Source of the DNA: Kocuria flava
GTDB taxonomy: Bacteria; Actinomycetota; Actinomycetes; Actinomycetales; Micrococcaceae
DNA length: 64,000 nucleotides
Assembly: GCF_001482365.1 (NCBI RefSeq)
Contig: NZ_CP013254.1
Span: 1,054,001-1,118,000 of the forward strand
Direction: 5' to 3'
Positions 25,836 through 34,881 of the stretch are shown here, piece after piece. The notes under the pieces were generated by a model. That model was not told the DNA's origin and searched no databases. It was given only the letters and a program-made list of their open reading frames with translations. Every line of letters starts with the position of its first letter. The first letter of the stretch is position 1. The position numbers were made by a program, and so were the translations under genes.

Positions 25836-27047
25836 TCACTGGTCCTTCTGGTCGGGCGCGCCGGCGGTCGACGGCGCGGGGTGGGCGGGGGTGGTGCCGT
25901 GCACGAGCCCGGGCATCTCCCGGGCCAGGTCGGCGCCGACCTGCTCGAGCAGCCGGCCGGCCTCGCGCATGCTCACCCGGGGGTCGGGCTCGAGGTCGGC
26001 GAGCGCCCAGGTCCGGGCGAAGCCGGCCCCGCGCAGCACCTCGGGCGCCAGGGTGGTGCGCCCGCACACGGCCACGACCGGGACGCCGGCGGCGTGGGCG
26101 GCGGCGGCCACGCCCAGGGGGGTCTTGCCGCCGAGGCTCTGCTCGTCGAGGCTGCCCTCGCCGGTGACCACGAGGTCGGCGCCGGCCACGCGGCCGGCCA
26201 GCCCGGTGAGCTCCAGGACCACGTCGATCCCGGGGCGGCGCACGGCGCCGAGGACGGCGAGCGCGGCGAAGCCGACCCCGCCGGCGGCGCCGGCGCCGGG
26301 GGCGGCGGCGGCCTCGAGCACGTCCGGTCCGAGGGCCTCGGCGAGGCGGTCGCGGAACACGGCCAGGGCGGCGTCGAGGCGCTCGACCGTGTCCGGGTCG
26401 GCGCCCTTCTGGGGGCCGAAGACGGCGGCGGCGCCGCGGGGACCGGTGAGCGGGTTGTCGACGTCGGCGGCGAGCACGAACCGGGCCCCGCGCACCCGCG
26501 GGTCGAGGCCGGAGAGGTCGACGCGGGCGAGGCGGGACAGGGCGGCCCCTCCCCGGCCGAGCTCCTGGCCGGCGTCGTCGAGCAGACGGGCGCCGAGGCC
26601 CTGGAGCAGGCCCGCGCCGCCGTCGGTGCAGGCGCTGCCGCCCACGCCGAGGACCACGGTCCGCGCCCCGGCGTCGAGGGCGGCCCGGACGAGCTCGCCG
26701 GTGCCGCGGCTGGTCGCGCCGCCGGCGTCGGGCACGGGTTCGCCGTGCCCGACGGTGGGCAGGGCGACCAGCCCGGAGGCCTGGGCCATCTCCACGACCG
26801 CGGTGCGGCCGCGCACGGCGTACTCGGTCTCGACGGGCTCGCCCACGGGCCCGGTGACGGTCGCGGGGCAGGCGGTGAAGCCGGCGCCGACGGCGGCGTC
26901 GAGGGTGCCCTCCCCGCCGTCGGCGACCGGCACGGCGACCACCTCGACGGAGGGGTCGACGGCGCGGAGGCCCGCCGCGAGGTGCTCGACGACGTCGGCG
27001 GCCTCGAGGGAGCCCTTGAACTTGTCCGGGGCGACGACGACGCGCAC
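25836..27047 (-). CDS. glxK: Glycerate kinase (GlxK/GarK family)
   Basis: This 403-residue type-1 glycerate kinase phosphorylates D-glycerate from the glyoxylate route, normally to 2-phosphoglycerate. Landmarks are VVVAPDKFKGSLEAADV at the N-terminus, VADGGEGTLDA, GVGGSACTDGGAGLLQ and VVTGEGSLDEQSLGGKTP, all conserved in the family. It is about 20 residues longer than usual, with a Pro/Ala/Thr tail after EMPGLVHG. GTG 27047 follows GGAGGACCGGCC. It lies between gcl (98 bases upstream) and allB in the minus-strand operon, matching the step after tartronate-semialdehyde reduction. Confidence 0.94.
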   Translation of the reverse strand: MRVVVAPDKFKGSLEAADVVEHLAAGLRAVDPSVEVVAVPVADGGEGTLDAAVGAGFTACPATVTGPVGEPVETEYAVRGRTAVVEMAQASGLVALPTVGHGEPVPDAGGATSRGTGELVRAALDAGARTVVLGVGGSACTDGGAGLLQGLGARLLDDAGQELGRGGAALSRLARVDLSGLDPRVRGARFVLAADVDNPLTGPRGAAAVFGPQKGADPDTVERLDAALAVFRDRLAEALGPDVLEAAAAPGAGAAGGVGFAALAVLGAVRRPGIDVVLELTGLAGRVAGADLVVTGEGSLDEQSLGGKTPLGVAAAAHAAGVPVVAVCGRTTLAPEVLRGAGFARTWALADLEPDPRVSMREAGRLLEQVGADLAREMPGLVHGTTPAHPAPSTAGAPDQKDQ

Positions 27048-27145
27048 GGCCGGTCCTCCTTCTGCTGCTGCGGGTGCCGGCCGCTGCCGCGGCCGGCGGT
27101 GCCCCCGGCGCCTGCCGGCGCCGGGGGCCTGGTGGGGCGCCGGTC

Positions 27146-28921
<1,776 letters not shown>

Positions 28922-28988
28922 GGTGGAACTCCTTGCGGGCGGGACCCGGGCGGGTCGGGCGGGTCGGTGCGGATCGGGTGGTGCGGGC

Positions 28989-29918
28989 TCAGCCGTCGGT
29001 GCGGCCGGAGAGCTCCTGGGTGAGCTTGAACAGCCCGGAGTGGTCCAGGCCCCCGTCGCCGCGGGCGACGGTCGCGGCCACGAGCTGGGCGACGAGCGCG
29101 CCGAGCGGGACGCTCACCCCGGCCTCGCGGGCCGCGGCGGTGACGATGCCCATGTCCTTGTGGTGGAGCTGGAGGCGGAAGCCGGGCTCGAAGCTGCGGT
29201 CGAGCATCTTCTGGCCCTTCTGATCGAGGACCTTGGAGCCGGCGAGGCCGCCGCCGAGGACCGTCAGCGCGGCGTCGGTGTCCACGCCGTAGGCCTCGAG
29301 GAAGACCACGGCCTCGGCGAGCAGCTGGATGTTGCCGGCCACGATGAGCTGGTTGGCGGCCTTGACGGTCTGCCCGGAGCCGGAGGGGCCCACGTGGACG
29401 ATGGTGCGCCCGACGCCCTCGAGGACGGGGCGGGCCTCCTCGAAGTCGCCGGCCTCGCCGCCGACCATGATGGAGAGCACGCCGTCGATCGCGCCCTGCT
29501 CCCCGCCGGAGACCGGCGCGTCGAGCGGGCGGACCCCGGCCGCGCGGGCCTGCTCGGCGAGGCGGACGGCGACGTCGGGGCGGATGGTCGAGGCGTCGAT
29601 CCACAGCGCGCCCTGCTCCGCGTGGGCGAACACGCCGTCCTCCCCGGTCACGACGGCCTCGACGTCCGGGGAGTCGGGGACCATGGTGATCACGACGTCG
29701 GCCCCGGCCACGGCCTCGGCCACGGAGGAGGCGCCCTGCCCGCCGGCGGCGACGAGCTGGTCGGTCTTCTCCTGGGAGCGGTTGTAGCCGGTGACCCGGT
29801 GGCCGGCGGCCACGAGGTTCCTGGCCATGGGCAGGCCCATGATGCCGAGGCCGATGACGGCGACGGTGGCGGTGGTGGACGCGCCGGCGGCGGCGGTGGT
29901 GGTGGCGGGGGTGGTCAT
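28989..29918 (-). CDS. glxR: 2-Hydroxy-3-oxopropionate (tartronate semialdehyde) reductase
   Basis: The 309-residue beta-hydroxyacid dehydrogenase reduces tartronate semialdehyde to D-glycerate with NAD(P)H. It has the Rossmann motif VIGLGIMGLPMARNL, the substrate-binding block DAPVSGGEQGA and the catalytic lysine region GQTVKAANQLIVAGN (the conserved Lys in VKAANQ). The C-terminal LQLHHKDMGIVTAAAREAG is also typical. A Thr/Ala-rich stretch of about 15 residues precedes the fold. ATG 29918 follows GAGGAG. It sits between hyi and gcl, which is the usual layout of glyoxylate-utilising operons. Confidence 0.96.
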   Translation of the reverse strand: MTTPATTTAAAGASTTATVAVIGLGIMGLPMARNLVAAGHRVTGYNRSQEKTDQLVAAGGQGASSVAEAVAGADVVITMVPDSPDVEAVVTGEDGVFAHAEQGALWIDASTIRPDVAVRLAEQARAAGVRPLDAPVSGGEQGAIDGVLSIMVGGEAGDFEEARPVLEGVGRTIVHVGPSGSGQTVKAANQLIVAGNIQLLAEAVVFLEAYGVDTDAALTVLGGGLAGSKVLDQKGQKMLDRSFEPGFRLQLHHKDMGIVTAAAREAGVSVPLGALVAQLVAATVARGDGGLDHSGLFKLTQELSGRTDG

Positions 29919-30007
29919 GCGGTGCTCCTCACGGTGCGGCAGCGCGGTGCGGCTGCGGGATGCGGAAGGGGTCGGGGTCCCGGGCGGGGCGGCCCGGGCG
30001 GCGAGGC

Positions 30008-30802
30008 TCAGGCGGAGGCGGCGCGGGCCAGCCAGGCGAAGGGGTCGGGCTGGGAGGCCTTGTACTCGAGGCCGATCCGGCCGGTGTAGCCGAGCTCGTA
30101 GGTCCGGTCGATCCAGCGCTGCAGGGGCAGCTCGCCGGTGCCGGGCTCGTTGCGCCCGGGGGCGTCGGCGATCTGGACGTGCCCGAACCCGGCGGCGTGG
30201 GCCTCGATCACGGCCCCGACGTCGTCCCCGTTGACGGCCAGGTGGTAGAAGTCCGCGAGCAGGGCGATGTTCTGCGGCCCGGCGGCCCGGACCGCCCCGA
30301 TGACGTCCAGGGCGTCCTGGGCGGTCTTCAGCGGGTAGGCCTCCGTGCCCGAGACCGGCTCGAGCAGCACGGTGCCGCCGATGCCGGCCACGCCCTCGGC
30401 GGCGGCCACGAGGTTGGCCACGGCCAGCTCGTCCTGGGCCTCGGGGCGGTGCCCGTCCCGGCGGTTGCCGTAGAGGGCGTTGAAGGCGCGGCAGCCGGTG
30501 CGCTCGCCGATGGCGGCGACCACCGCGATGTTCTGCGCGAACTCGTCCTCGCGGCCGATCCAGGACACGAGGCCGCGGTCGCCGGCGGGCATGTCCCCGG
30601 CGTTGAAGTTCAGCCCGCTCAGCTGCACCCCGGCGTCGTCGAGCGCGCGCACGAAGGCGTCGACGTCGCGGTCGGCGGGCACGGACTCCGCGAAGGGCCA
30701 CCAGAACTCGACCGCGTCGAAGCCGGCGGCCTTCGCAGCGGCGGGCCGCTCGAGCAGCGGCAGGTCGGTCAGCAGGATGGAGCAGTTGACGGTATAGGAC
30801 AT
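30008..30802 (-). CDS. hyi: Hydroxypyruvate isomerase
   Basis: The 264-residue TIM-barrel protein interconverts hydroxypyruvate and tartronate semialdehyde. The N-terminal YTVNCSILLTDLPLLERPAAAKAAGFDAVEFWWPF and later NFNAGDMPAGDRG, NALYGNR, LLEPVSG, LLADFYHL and HVQIADAPGRNEPGTGE are characteristic of Hyi. ATG 30802 (SYTVNCS) is chosen over an earlier in-frame ATG because the family starts there and AGGAACCC precedes it. It is the first gene of the glyoxylate-allantoin operon, and its promoter region carries the shared three-half-site operator. Confidence 0.96.
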   Translation of the reverse strand: MSYTVNCSILLTDLPLLERPAAAKAAGFDAVEFWWPFAESVPADRDVDAFVRALDDAGVQLSGLNFNAGDMPAGDRGLVSWIGREDEFAQNIAVVAAIGERTGCRAFNALYGNRRDGHRPEAQDELAVANLVAAAEGVAGIGGTVLLEPVSGTEAYPLKTAQDALDVIGAVRAAGPQNIALLADFYHLAVNGDDVGAVIEAHAAGFGHVQIADAPGRNEPGTGELPLQRWIDRTYELGYTGRIGLEYKASQPDPFAWLARAASA

Positions 30803-30838
30803 CGGGTTCCTCCTGAGGTCGAGCGCTCCTGCCATCTA

Positions 30839-30853
30839 TTTCATGATGCGGAA
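30839..30853. promoter_or_regulatory. Downstream operator half-pair of the hyi promoter
   Basis: The 15-mer TTTCATGATGCGGAA is an exact copy of the sequence at 30924-30938 in the upstream operator. It has the half-sites TTTCA and CGGAA separated by five bases. It lies between the predicted transcription start (near 30869) and the hyi start codon. Protein bound here would be expected to block transcription. Confidence 0.75.
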
Positions 30854-30875
30854 CTTGTCTTCTGTCTTGTGGAAC

Positions 30876-30904
30876 AGCCTACGGGTCGTTGTGACGCAGG
30901 TCAA
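30876..30904 (-). promoter_or_regulatory. Sigma-70-type promoter of the hyi-glxR-gcl-glxK-allB operon
   Basis: On the minus strand a -35 hexamer TTGACC (30904-30899) is followed by a 17-base spacer and a -10 hexamer TAGGCT (30881-30876). Transcription should begin near 30869, giving a leader of about 67 bases. The two IclR-type operators flank this promoter on either side. Confidence 0.75.
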
Positions 30905-30911
30905 CGCCTGA

Positions 30912-30938
30912 ATGAAATATTGATTTCATGATGCGGAA
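30912..30938. promoter_or_regulatory. Three-half-site operator of the hyi operon
   Basis: The 18-base palindrome ATGAAAT-ATTG-ATTTCAT (30912-30929) overlaps TTTCATGATGCGGAA (30924-30938). The half-sites are TGAAA, TTTCA and CGGAA, with 6- and 5-base gaps. The same arrangement occurs at 36341, 43793 and 45765. It sits just upstream of the -35 box (about -43 to -69), a position usual for an activator. Confidence 0.8.
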
Positions 30939-30946
30939 GTCTCCGG

Positions 30947-30988
30947 GTGTGGAAGTCCCGGGGTGTGGAAGTCCCGGGATGTGGAAGG
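30947..30988. repeat. Tandem 16-bp repeats beside the hyi operator
   Basis: Two identical 16-base copies of GTGTGGAAGTCCCGGG (30947-30962, 30963-30978) are followed by a third partial copy (ATGTGGAAGG). Each contains TGGAA, a near match to the operator half-site. They lie between the operator and the terminator of the converging UGHY gene. Confidence 0.8.
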
Positions 30989-31025
30989 ACCCCGTGCCGC
31001 CGCGGTGGCAGGCGGCACGGGGTCC
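30987..31025 (-). terminator. Hairpin terminator after the ureidoglycine aminohydrolase gene
   Basis: A perfect 15-bp stem (GGACCCCGTGCCGCC at 30987-31001 and its complement at 31011-31025) encloses a 9-base loop. It lies 30 bases beyond the stop of the UGHY gene. No T run follows, as is usual in high-GC actinobacteria. Confidence 0.8.
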
Positions 31026-31054
31026 GGTCTGGTGGGGGCGGGTGCGCCCCGGCG

Positions 31055-31876
31055 TCAGCGCAGCTTCATCTGCCGGTTGACGTCCTTGTAGAGGAGGTAG
31101 CGGAAGCGGCCCGGACCCCCGGCGTAGCAGGCCTGCGGGCAGAAGGCGCGCAGCCACATGAAGTCACCGGCCTCCACCTCCACCCAGTCCTGGTTGAGCC
31201 GGTAGACGGCCTTGCCCTCGAGCACGTAGAGCCCGTGCTCCATCACGTGCGTCTCGGCGAACGGGATCACCGCGCCGGGCTCGAAGGTCACGACCGTCAC
31301 GTGCATGTCGTGGCGCAGGTCGTCCGGGTCCACGAAGCGGGTGGTGGCCCACTTCCCGTCCGTGCCGGGCATGGGGGTCGGCTCGACCTCCTGGTCCGAG
31401 GTGATCACGGGCTCGGGGACCTCGAGGCCCTGGACGTACTCGTAGGCCTTGCGGATCCAGTGGAAGCGGGCCGGCTCGGCACCGGGGTTGCGCACGGTCC
31501 ACTCGCACTCCGGCGGCAGGTAGGCGTAGCCACCGGGGGCGAGCTCGTGCTCCTCGCCCTCCACGGTCAGGGCCAGGGAGCCCTCCATGACGAACAGCGC
31601 GGACTCCACGCCCGAGTCGGTCTCGGGGCGGTCGCTGCCGCCGCCCGGGCCGACCTCCATGACGTACTGCGAGAAGGTCTCCGCGAACCCGGACAGGGGC
31701 CGGGCCAGGACCCACGCGCGGGTCCCGTCCCAGAACGGGAGCCTGCTCGTGACGATGTCGCGCATCGTCCCGCGCGGGATCACCGCGTAGGCCTCCGTGA
31801 ACATCGCCCGGTCCGTCAGCAGGTCGGTCTGCGGCGGGTGCCCGCCGTGCGGGGCGTAGTAGGTGCGGTCGGTCAT
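31055..31876 (-). CDS. allE: (S)-Ureidoglycine aminohydrolase (bicupin)
   Basis: The 273-residue bicupin releases ammonia from ureidoglycine to give ureidoglycolate. The N-terminus TDRTYYAPHGGHPPQTDLLTDRAMFTEAYAVIP matches the UGHY/AllE family. The C-terminal cupin has the metal-binding set in FAETHVMEHGLYVLEGKAVYRL and AGDFMWLRAFCPQACYAGG. It is the last gene of the malic enzyme-malate synthase-DUF6986 operon, with one base between the DUF6986 stop and this ATG. It acts after allantoate amidohydrolase, which is not found in this window. Confidence 0.95.
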   Translation of the reverse strand: MTDRTYYAPHGGHPPQTDLLTDRAMFTEAYAVIPRGTMRDIVTSRLPFWDGTRAWVLARPLSGFAETFSQYVMEVGPGGGSDRPETDSGVESALFVMEGSLALTVEGEEHELAPGGYAYLPPECEWTVRNPGAEPARFHWIRKAYEYVQGLEVPEPVITSDQEVEPTPMPGTDGKWATTRFVDPDDLRHDMHVTVVTFEPGAVIPFAETHVMEHGLYVLEGKAVYRLNQDWVEVEAGDFMWLRAFCPQACYAGGPGRFRYLLYKDVNRQMKLR

Positions 31877-31877
31877 C

Positions 31878-33230
31878 TCATCTGCCTCCAGGGGTCGGGG
31901 CGCTCAGGGCGGCCTCGGGGTGGGCGAGCTCGGCCAGCTCCCGCTCGCCGAGGCCGGCGGCCTCCGCGAGCTCCGGTGCGCCGACCGCCCCGCACAGCAC
32001 GCCGCGGTGCACGAAGCGGGCCAGGGCCCGGGCGGTCGCCGGCTCGTCGGCGACGTCGGCCGCCTCGATGCCCGGCACGGAGCGGGAGCGGTAGACCTTC
32101 AGCCGGTGCGCCGCGGCGTCGAAGGACCGGCGGTAGAAGGCGTAGGTGCTCAGGTAGCGGGTCGGCAGCTGGTGGGCGTGCAGGTCCCAGCCCTGGTACA
32201 GCCCGCGCTCCAGGGAGCGGCGGACCAGCCGGGCGTGCAGGGCCCAGGCCTCCCGCCGCTGGGACGGATCGCCCACCGGCAGCCGGTTGGTCGACCCGTC
32301 GGACAGGCGCACCCCGGTGCCGGCGACCGCGACCTGCATGACCTGCTTGGCGTGGTCGGCCACCGGGTGCTCCATCGACTGGAACTCCGCGGCGACCCCC
32401 AGCGAGGCCGAGTAGTCGTAGGTGCCGTAGTGCAGGGCCGTGACCCGGCCCCCGCCCGCGCGCAGCATCGCCGGGATCGGGCACGTCCCGTCCGGGCCCA
32501 CGATCATGGGGGCCGTCTCCATCTGGATCTCGAAGCGCAGCCGCCCCTCGGGCAGGCCCAGCGCCTGCTCGAGCGCCCGGCAGGCCTCGACCATGACTTC
32601 GACCTGGGCCACGGCCGAGACCTTCGGCAGGGTCAGCACCAGCCCCGGCGGCAGGCCGTCCTCGGCGACCCCCGCGGCGGCCAGCCCGCCCTCGCGCACC
32701 AGCGCCGTGACGAACAGGTCCAGCGTGCGCAGCCCGCGCTCGCGGGTGGCGGCCTCCAGGCACTTGAACCGGATGCCGGCGAACGCCGGCTGGGGCGCCT
32801 GCCCGCGGTGGCGGGAGCGGGCCATCGCGGCCACGGTGCGCGCGGCCCCGACCGCGGCGGCGTCCTCCTCGGCGTCCGGGCGCTGCCCGTAGCCGTCCTC
32901 GAGGTCCAGGCGCAGGTCCTCGACCGGCTCCTCGCGCAGCTTCCGGACGGTGCGGGCCACGACCTCCGCCCGCAGGTGCTCCTCGACCCCGGCGAGCTCC
33001 GCGAGGACCTCCGGGCCGCCGGCCTCCTCGGCCGCCGCCAGCGCCGCCTCGCCCCACTCCCGCGGGGTGTCCGGGGTGACGAGGTCGGCGGGGACGTAGC
33101 AGGTGTGCACCGGCTGCCGGCTCCCGTCGTCGCCCGGGTAGAGGCGCTCGAGGTCGGCGTCCGTGCCGGCCAGCAGCGCCGCGGCGCGCTGCCCGAAGGA
33201 GGCGGGCAGGCTGGTCCCCGGGGCGCTCAC
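31878..33230 (-). CDS. DUF6986 protein, CitE/aldolase-like TIM barrel of unknown reaction
   Basis: The 450-residue protein belongs to the HpcH/HpaI-CitE-like superfamily as DUF6986. It shows RLDLEDGYG (acidic metal-binding loop), GIRFKCLE, LTLPKVS and RFEIQMETAPMIVGPDG, the Lys/Arg/Glu/Asp positions expected of a Mg-dependent enolate-forming barrel. ALHYGTYDYSASLGVA and DLHAHQLPTRYLSTYAFYR are family-specific. GTG 33230 overlaps the malate synthase stop (GTGA), and UGHY follows after one base, so translation is tightly coupled to both. Chemistry of the superfamily (C-C lyase on glyoxylate or malyl-type substrates) and this position suggest work on glyoxylate or ureidoglycolate. That is an inference. 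Confidence 0.85.
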   Translation of the reverse strand: MSAPGTSLPASFGQRAAALLAGTDADLERLYPGDDGSRQPVHTCYVPADLVTPDTPREWGEAALAAAEEAGGPEVLAELAGVEEHLRAEVVARTVRKLREEPVEDLRLDLEDGYGQRPDAEEDAAAVGAARTVAAMARSRHRGQAPQPAFAGIRFKCLEAATRERGLRTLDLFVTALVREGGLAAAGVAEDGLPPGLVLTLPKVSAVAQVEVMVEACRALEQALGLPEGRLRFEIQMETAPMIVGPDGTCPIPAMLRAGGGRVTALHYGTYDYSASLGVAAEFQSMEHPVADHAKQVMQVAVAGTGVRLSDGSTNRLPVGDPSQRREAWALHARLVRRSLERGLYQGWDLHAHQLPTRYLSTYAFYRRSFDAAAHRLKVYRSRSVPGIEAADVADEPATARALARFVHRGVLCGAVGAPELAEAAGLGERELAELAHPEAALSAPTPGGR

Positions 33231-34840
33231 CGGCCCTCGATGAGGTCGTAGGCCGGGAGGGTGAGGAAGTCCACGTACTCCTCGCCGAGCACGAGGTCGG
33301 CGATCAGCCGGGCGGCGGGCTCGAAGTGCTTCTCGAAGCTCTGCGCGTCGACCTCCCCGCGCAGCACCTCCTTCTGCCGCTCGAGCTCCTCGGCCACGAG
33401 CTCACGGGTGGCCGTGGCACCGGTGTCCTCGTAGACCACGCCGTTGCGGATCTGCTGCCAGACCTGCGACCGGGAGATCTCGGCCGTCGCGGCGTCCTCC
33501 ATGAGGTTGTGGATGGCCACCGCGCCGTTGCCCGACAGCCACACCGCGGTGTAGCGGATCGCGACGTAGAGGTTGAGGGCGAGCTCCTTCTGGGTGCGCA
33601 CGGCGCCGGCGCTGGGGACGTCGAGCAGCTGCTCGGGGGTGACCTGCACGTCCTCGCGCAGGCGGTCCACCTGGTTGGGCTTCTCACCGAGCACGGCGTC
33701 GAAGACCTCGCGGCAGGTGGCGACCAGGTCGGGGTGGGCCACCCACGAGCCGTCGAAGCCGTCCTCGGCCTCGCGGGTCTTGTCGGCCCGCACCTTGGCG
33801 AAGGCCGCCTCGGTGACCTCCGGCTCGCGGCGGTTGGGGATGAACGCGGCCATCCCGCCCATCGCGAAGGCTCCGCGGCGGTGGCAGGTCTTCACGAGCA
33901 GCTCGGTGTAGGCGCGCATCAGCGGGGCGGTCATGGTGATCGTGGAGCGGTCCGCCAGGACGAACTTCTCGCCCGCGTCGCGGAAGTACTTGATGATGCT
34001 GAACAGGTAGTCCCAGCGCCCGGCGTTGAGCCCGGAGGCGTGGTCGCGCAGCTCCCAGAGGATCTCGTCCATCTGGAACGCGGCCGGGATGGTCTCGATG
34101 AGCACGGTCGCGCGGATCGTGCCGTGCTCGATGCCCAGGTGCTCCTCGGCGAAGGTGAACACGTCGTTCCACAGCCGGGCCTCGAGGTGGGACTCCATCT
34201 TCGGCAGGTAGTAGTACGGTCCGTGGCCGTTGGCCAGCAGCTGCCGGGCGGTGTGGAAGAAGTGCAGGCCGAAGTCCACCAGGGACCCGGAGGCCGGCTT
34301 CCCGTCGACCGTGACGTTGTGCTCGGGCAGGTGCCAGCCGCGGGGGCGGGCGACGACGACGGCCAGCGGCGCGTCCTGGCGCAGGCTGTACTCCTTGCCC
34401 TCGGGGGAGGTGAAGGAGAGGGTGCCGCGGGCGGCGTCGCGCAGGTTGAGGATGCCGTCGACCTGGTTGTGCCAGGTGGGGCTCGAGGCGTCCTCGAGGT
34501 CGGCCAGCCAGACCTTCGCCCCGGAGTTCAGGGCGTTGATCGCCATCTTGGCGGGGGCGGCCGGGCCGGTCATCTCGACCCGCCGGTCCTGCAGCGCCGG
34601 CGGCGCCGGTGCGACCGTCCACTCGCTCTCCCGGATCTGCTTCGTCTCCGGCAGGAAGTCGAGGGTGCCGCTCGCGGCGGCGGCGCGGCGGTTGTCCTCG
34701 CGCGCGCCGAGGAGCTCCTCGCGGCGGGACGCGAAGCGGCGGTGCAGCTCCGCCACGAAGGCGAGGGCCTCGTCGGTGAGGATCTCCCCGGCGCGCTCAA
34801 GCGCCGGCGGCAGGACGTGCTCGATGGTGCTGGTGGTCAT
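33227..34840 (-). CDS. aceB: Malate synthase A
   Basis: The 537-residue enzyme of the malate synthase A family condenses glyoxylate with acetyl-CoA to malate. It contains VWLADLEDASSPTWHNQ, the catalytic arginine region VVVARPRGWHLPEHN, YYYLPKMESHLEARLW, VLIETIPAAFQMDEILWELRDH and AMGGMAAFIPNRR, all typical. The C-terminal WLSGNGAVAIHNLMEDAATAEISR holds the second catalytic region. GGAGGCACCC precedes ATG 34840. The gene follows malic enzyme by 41 bases and overlaps DUF6986 by 4 bases. Isocitrate lyase is absent, so here it serves glyoxylate from ureides. Confidence 0.97.
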   Translation of the reverse strand: MTTSTIEHVLPPALERAGEILTDEALAFVAELHRRFASRREELLGAREDNRRAAAASGTLDFLPETKQIRESEWTVAPAPPALQDRRVEMTGPAAPAKMAINALNSGAKVWLADLEDASSPTWHNQVDGILNLRDAARGTLSFTSPEGKEYSLRQDAPLAVVVARPRGWHLPEHNVTVDGKPASGSLVDFGLHFFHTARQLLANGHGPYYYLPKMESHLEARLWNDVFTFAEEHLGIEHGTIRATVLIETIPAAFQMDEILWELRDHASGLNAGRWDYLFSIIKYFRDAGEKFVLADRSTITMTAPLMRAYTELLVKTCHRRGAFAMGGMAAFIPNRREPEVTEAAFAKVRADKTREAEDGFDGSWVAHPDLVATCREVFDAVLGEKPNQVDRLREDVQVTPEQLLDVPSAGAVRTQKELALNLYVAIRYTAVWLSGNGAVAIHNLMEDAATAEISRSQVWQQIRNGVVYEDTGATATRELVAEELERQKEVLRGEVDAQSFEKHFEPAARLIADLVLGEEYVDFLTLPAYDLIEGR

Positions 34841-34881
34841 GGGTGCCTCCTGTGGGCGTGGGAACGGGCGGGTGGTCGGGC

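Noticed and set aside
30947..30988. CRISPR-like array in the 16-bp tandem repeats
   Set aside because: The repeats are directly adjacent without spacers, too few and too short, and no cas gene is present.
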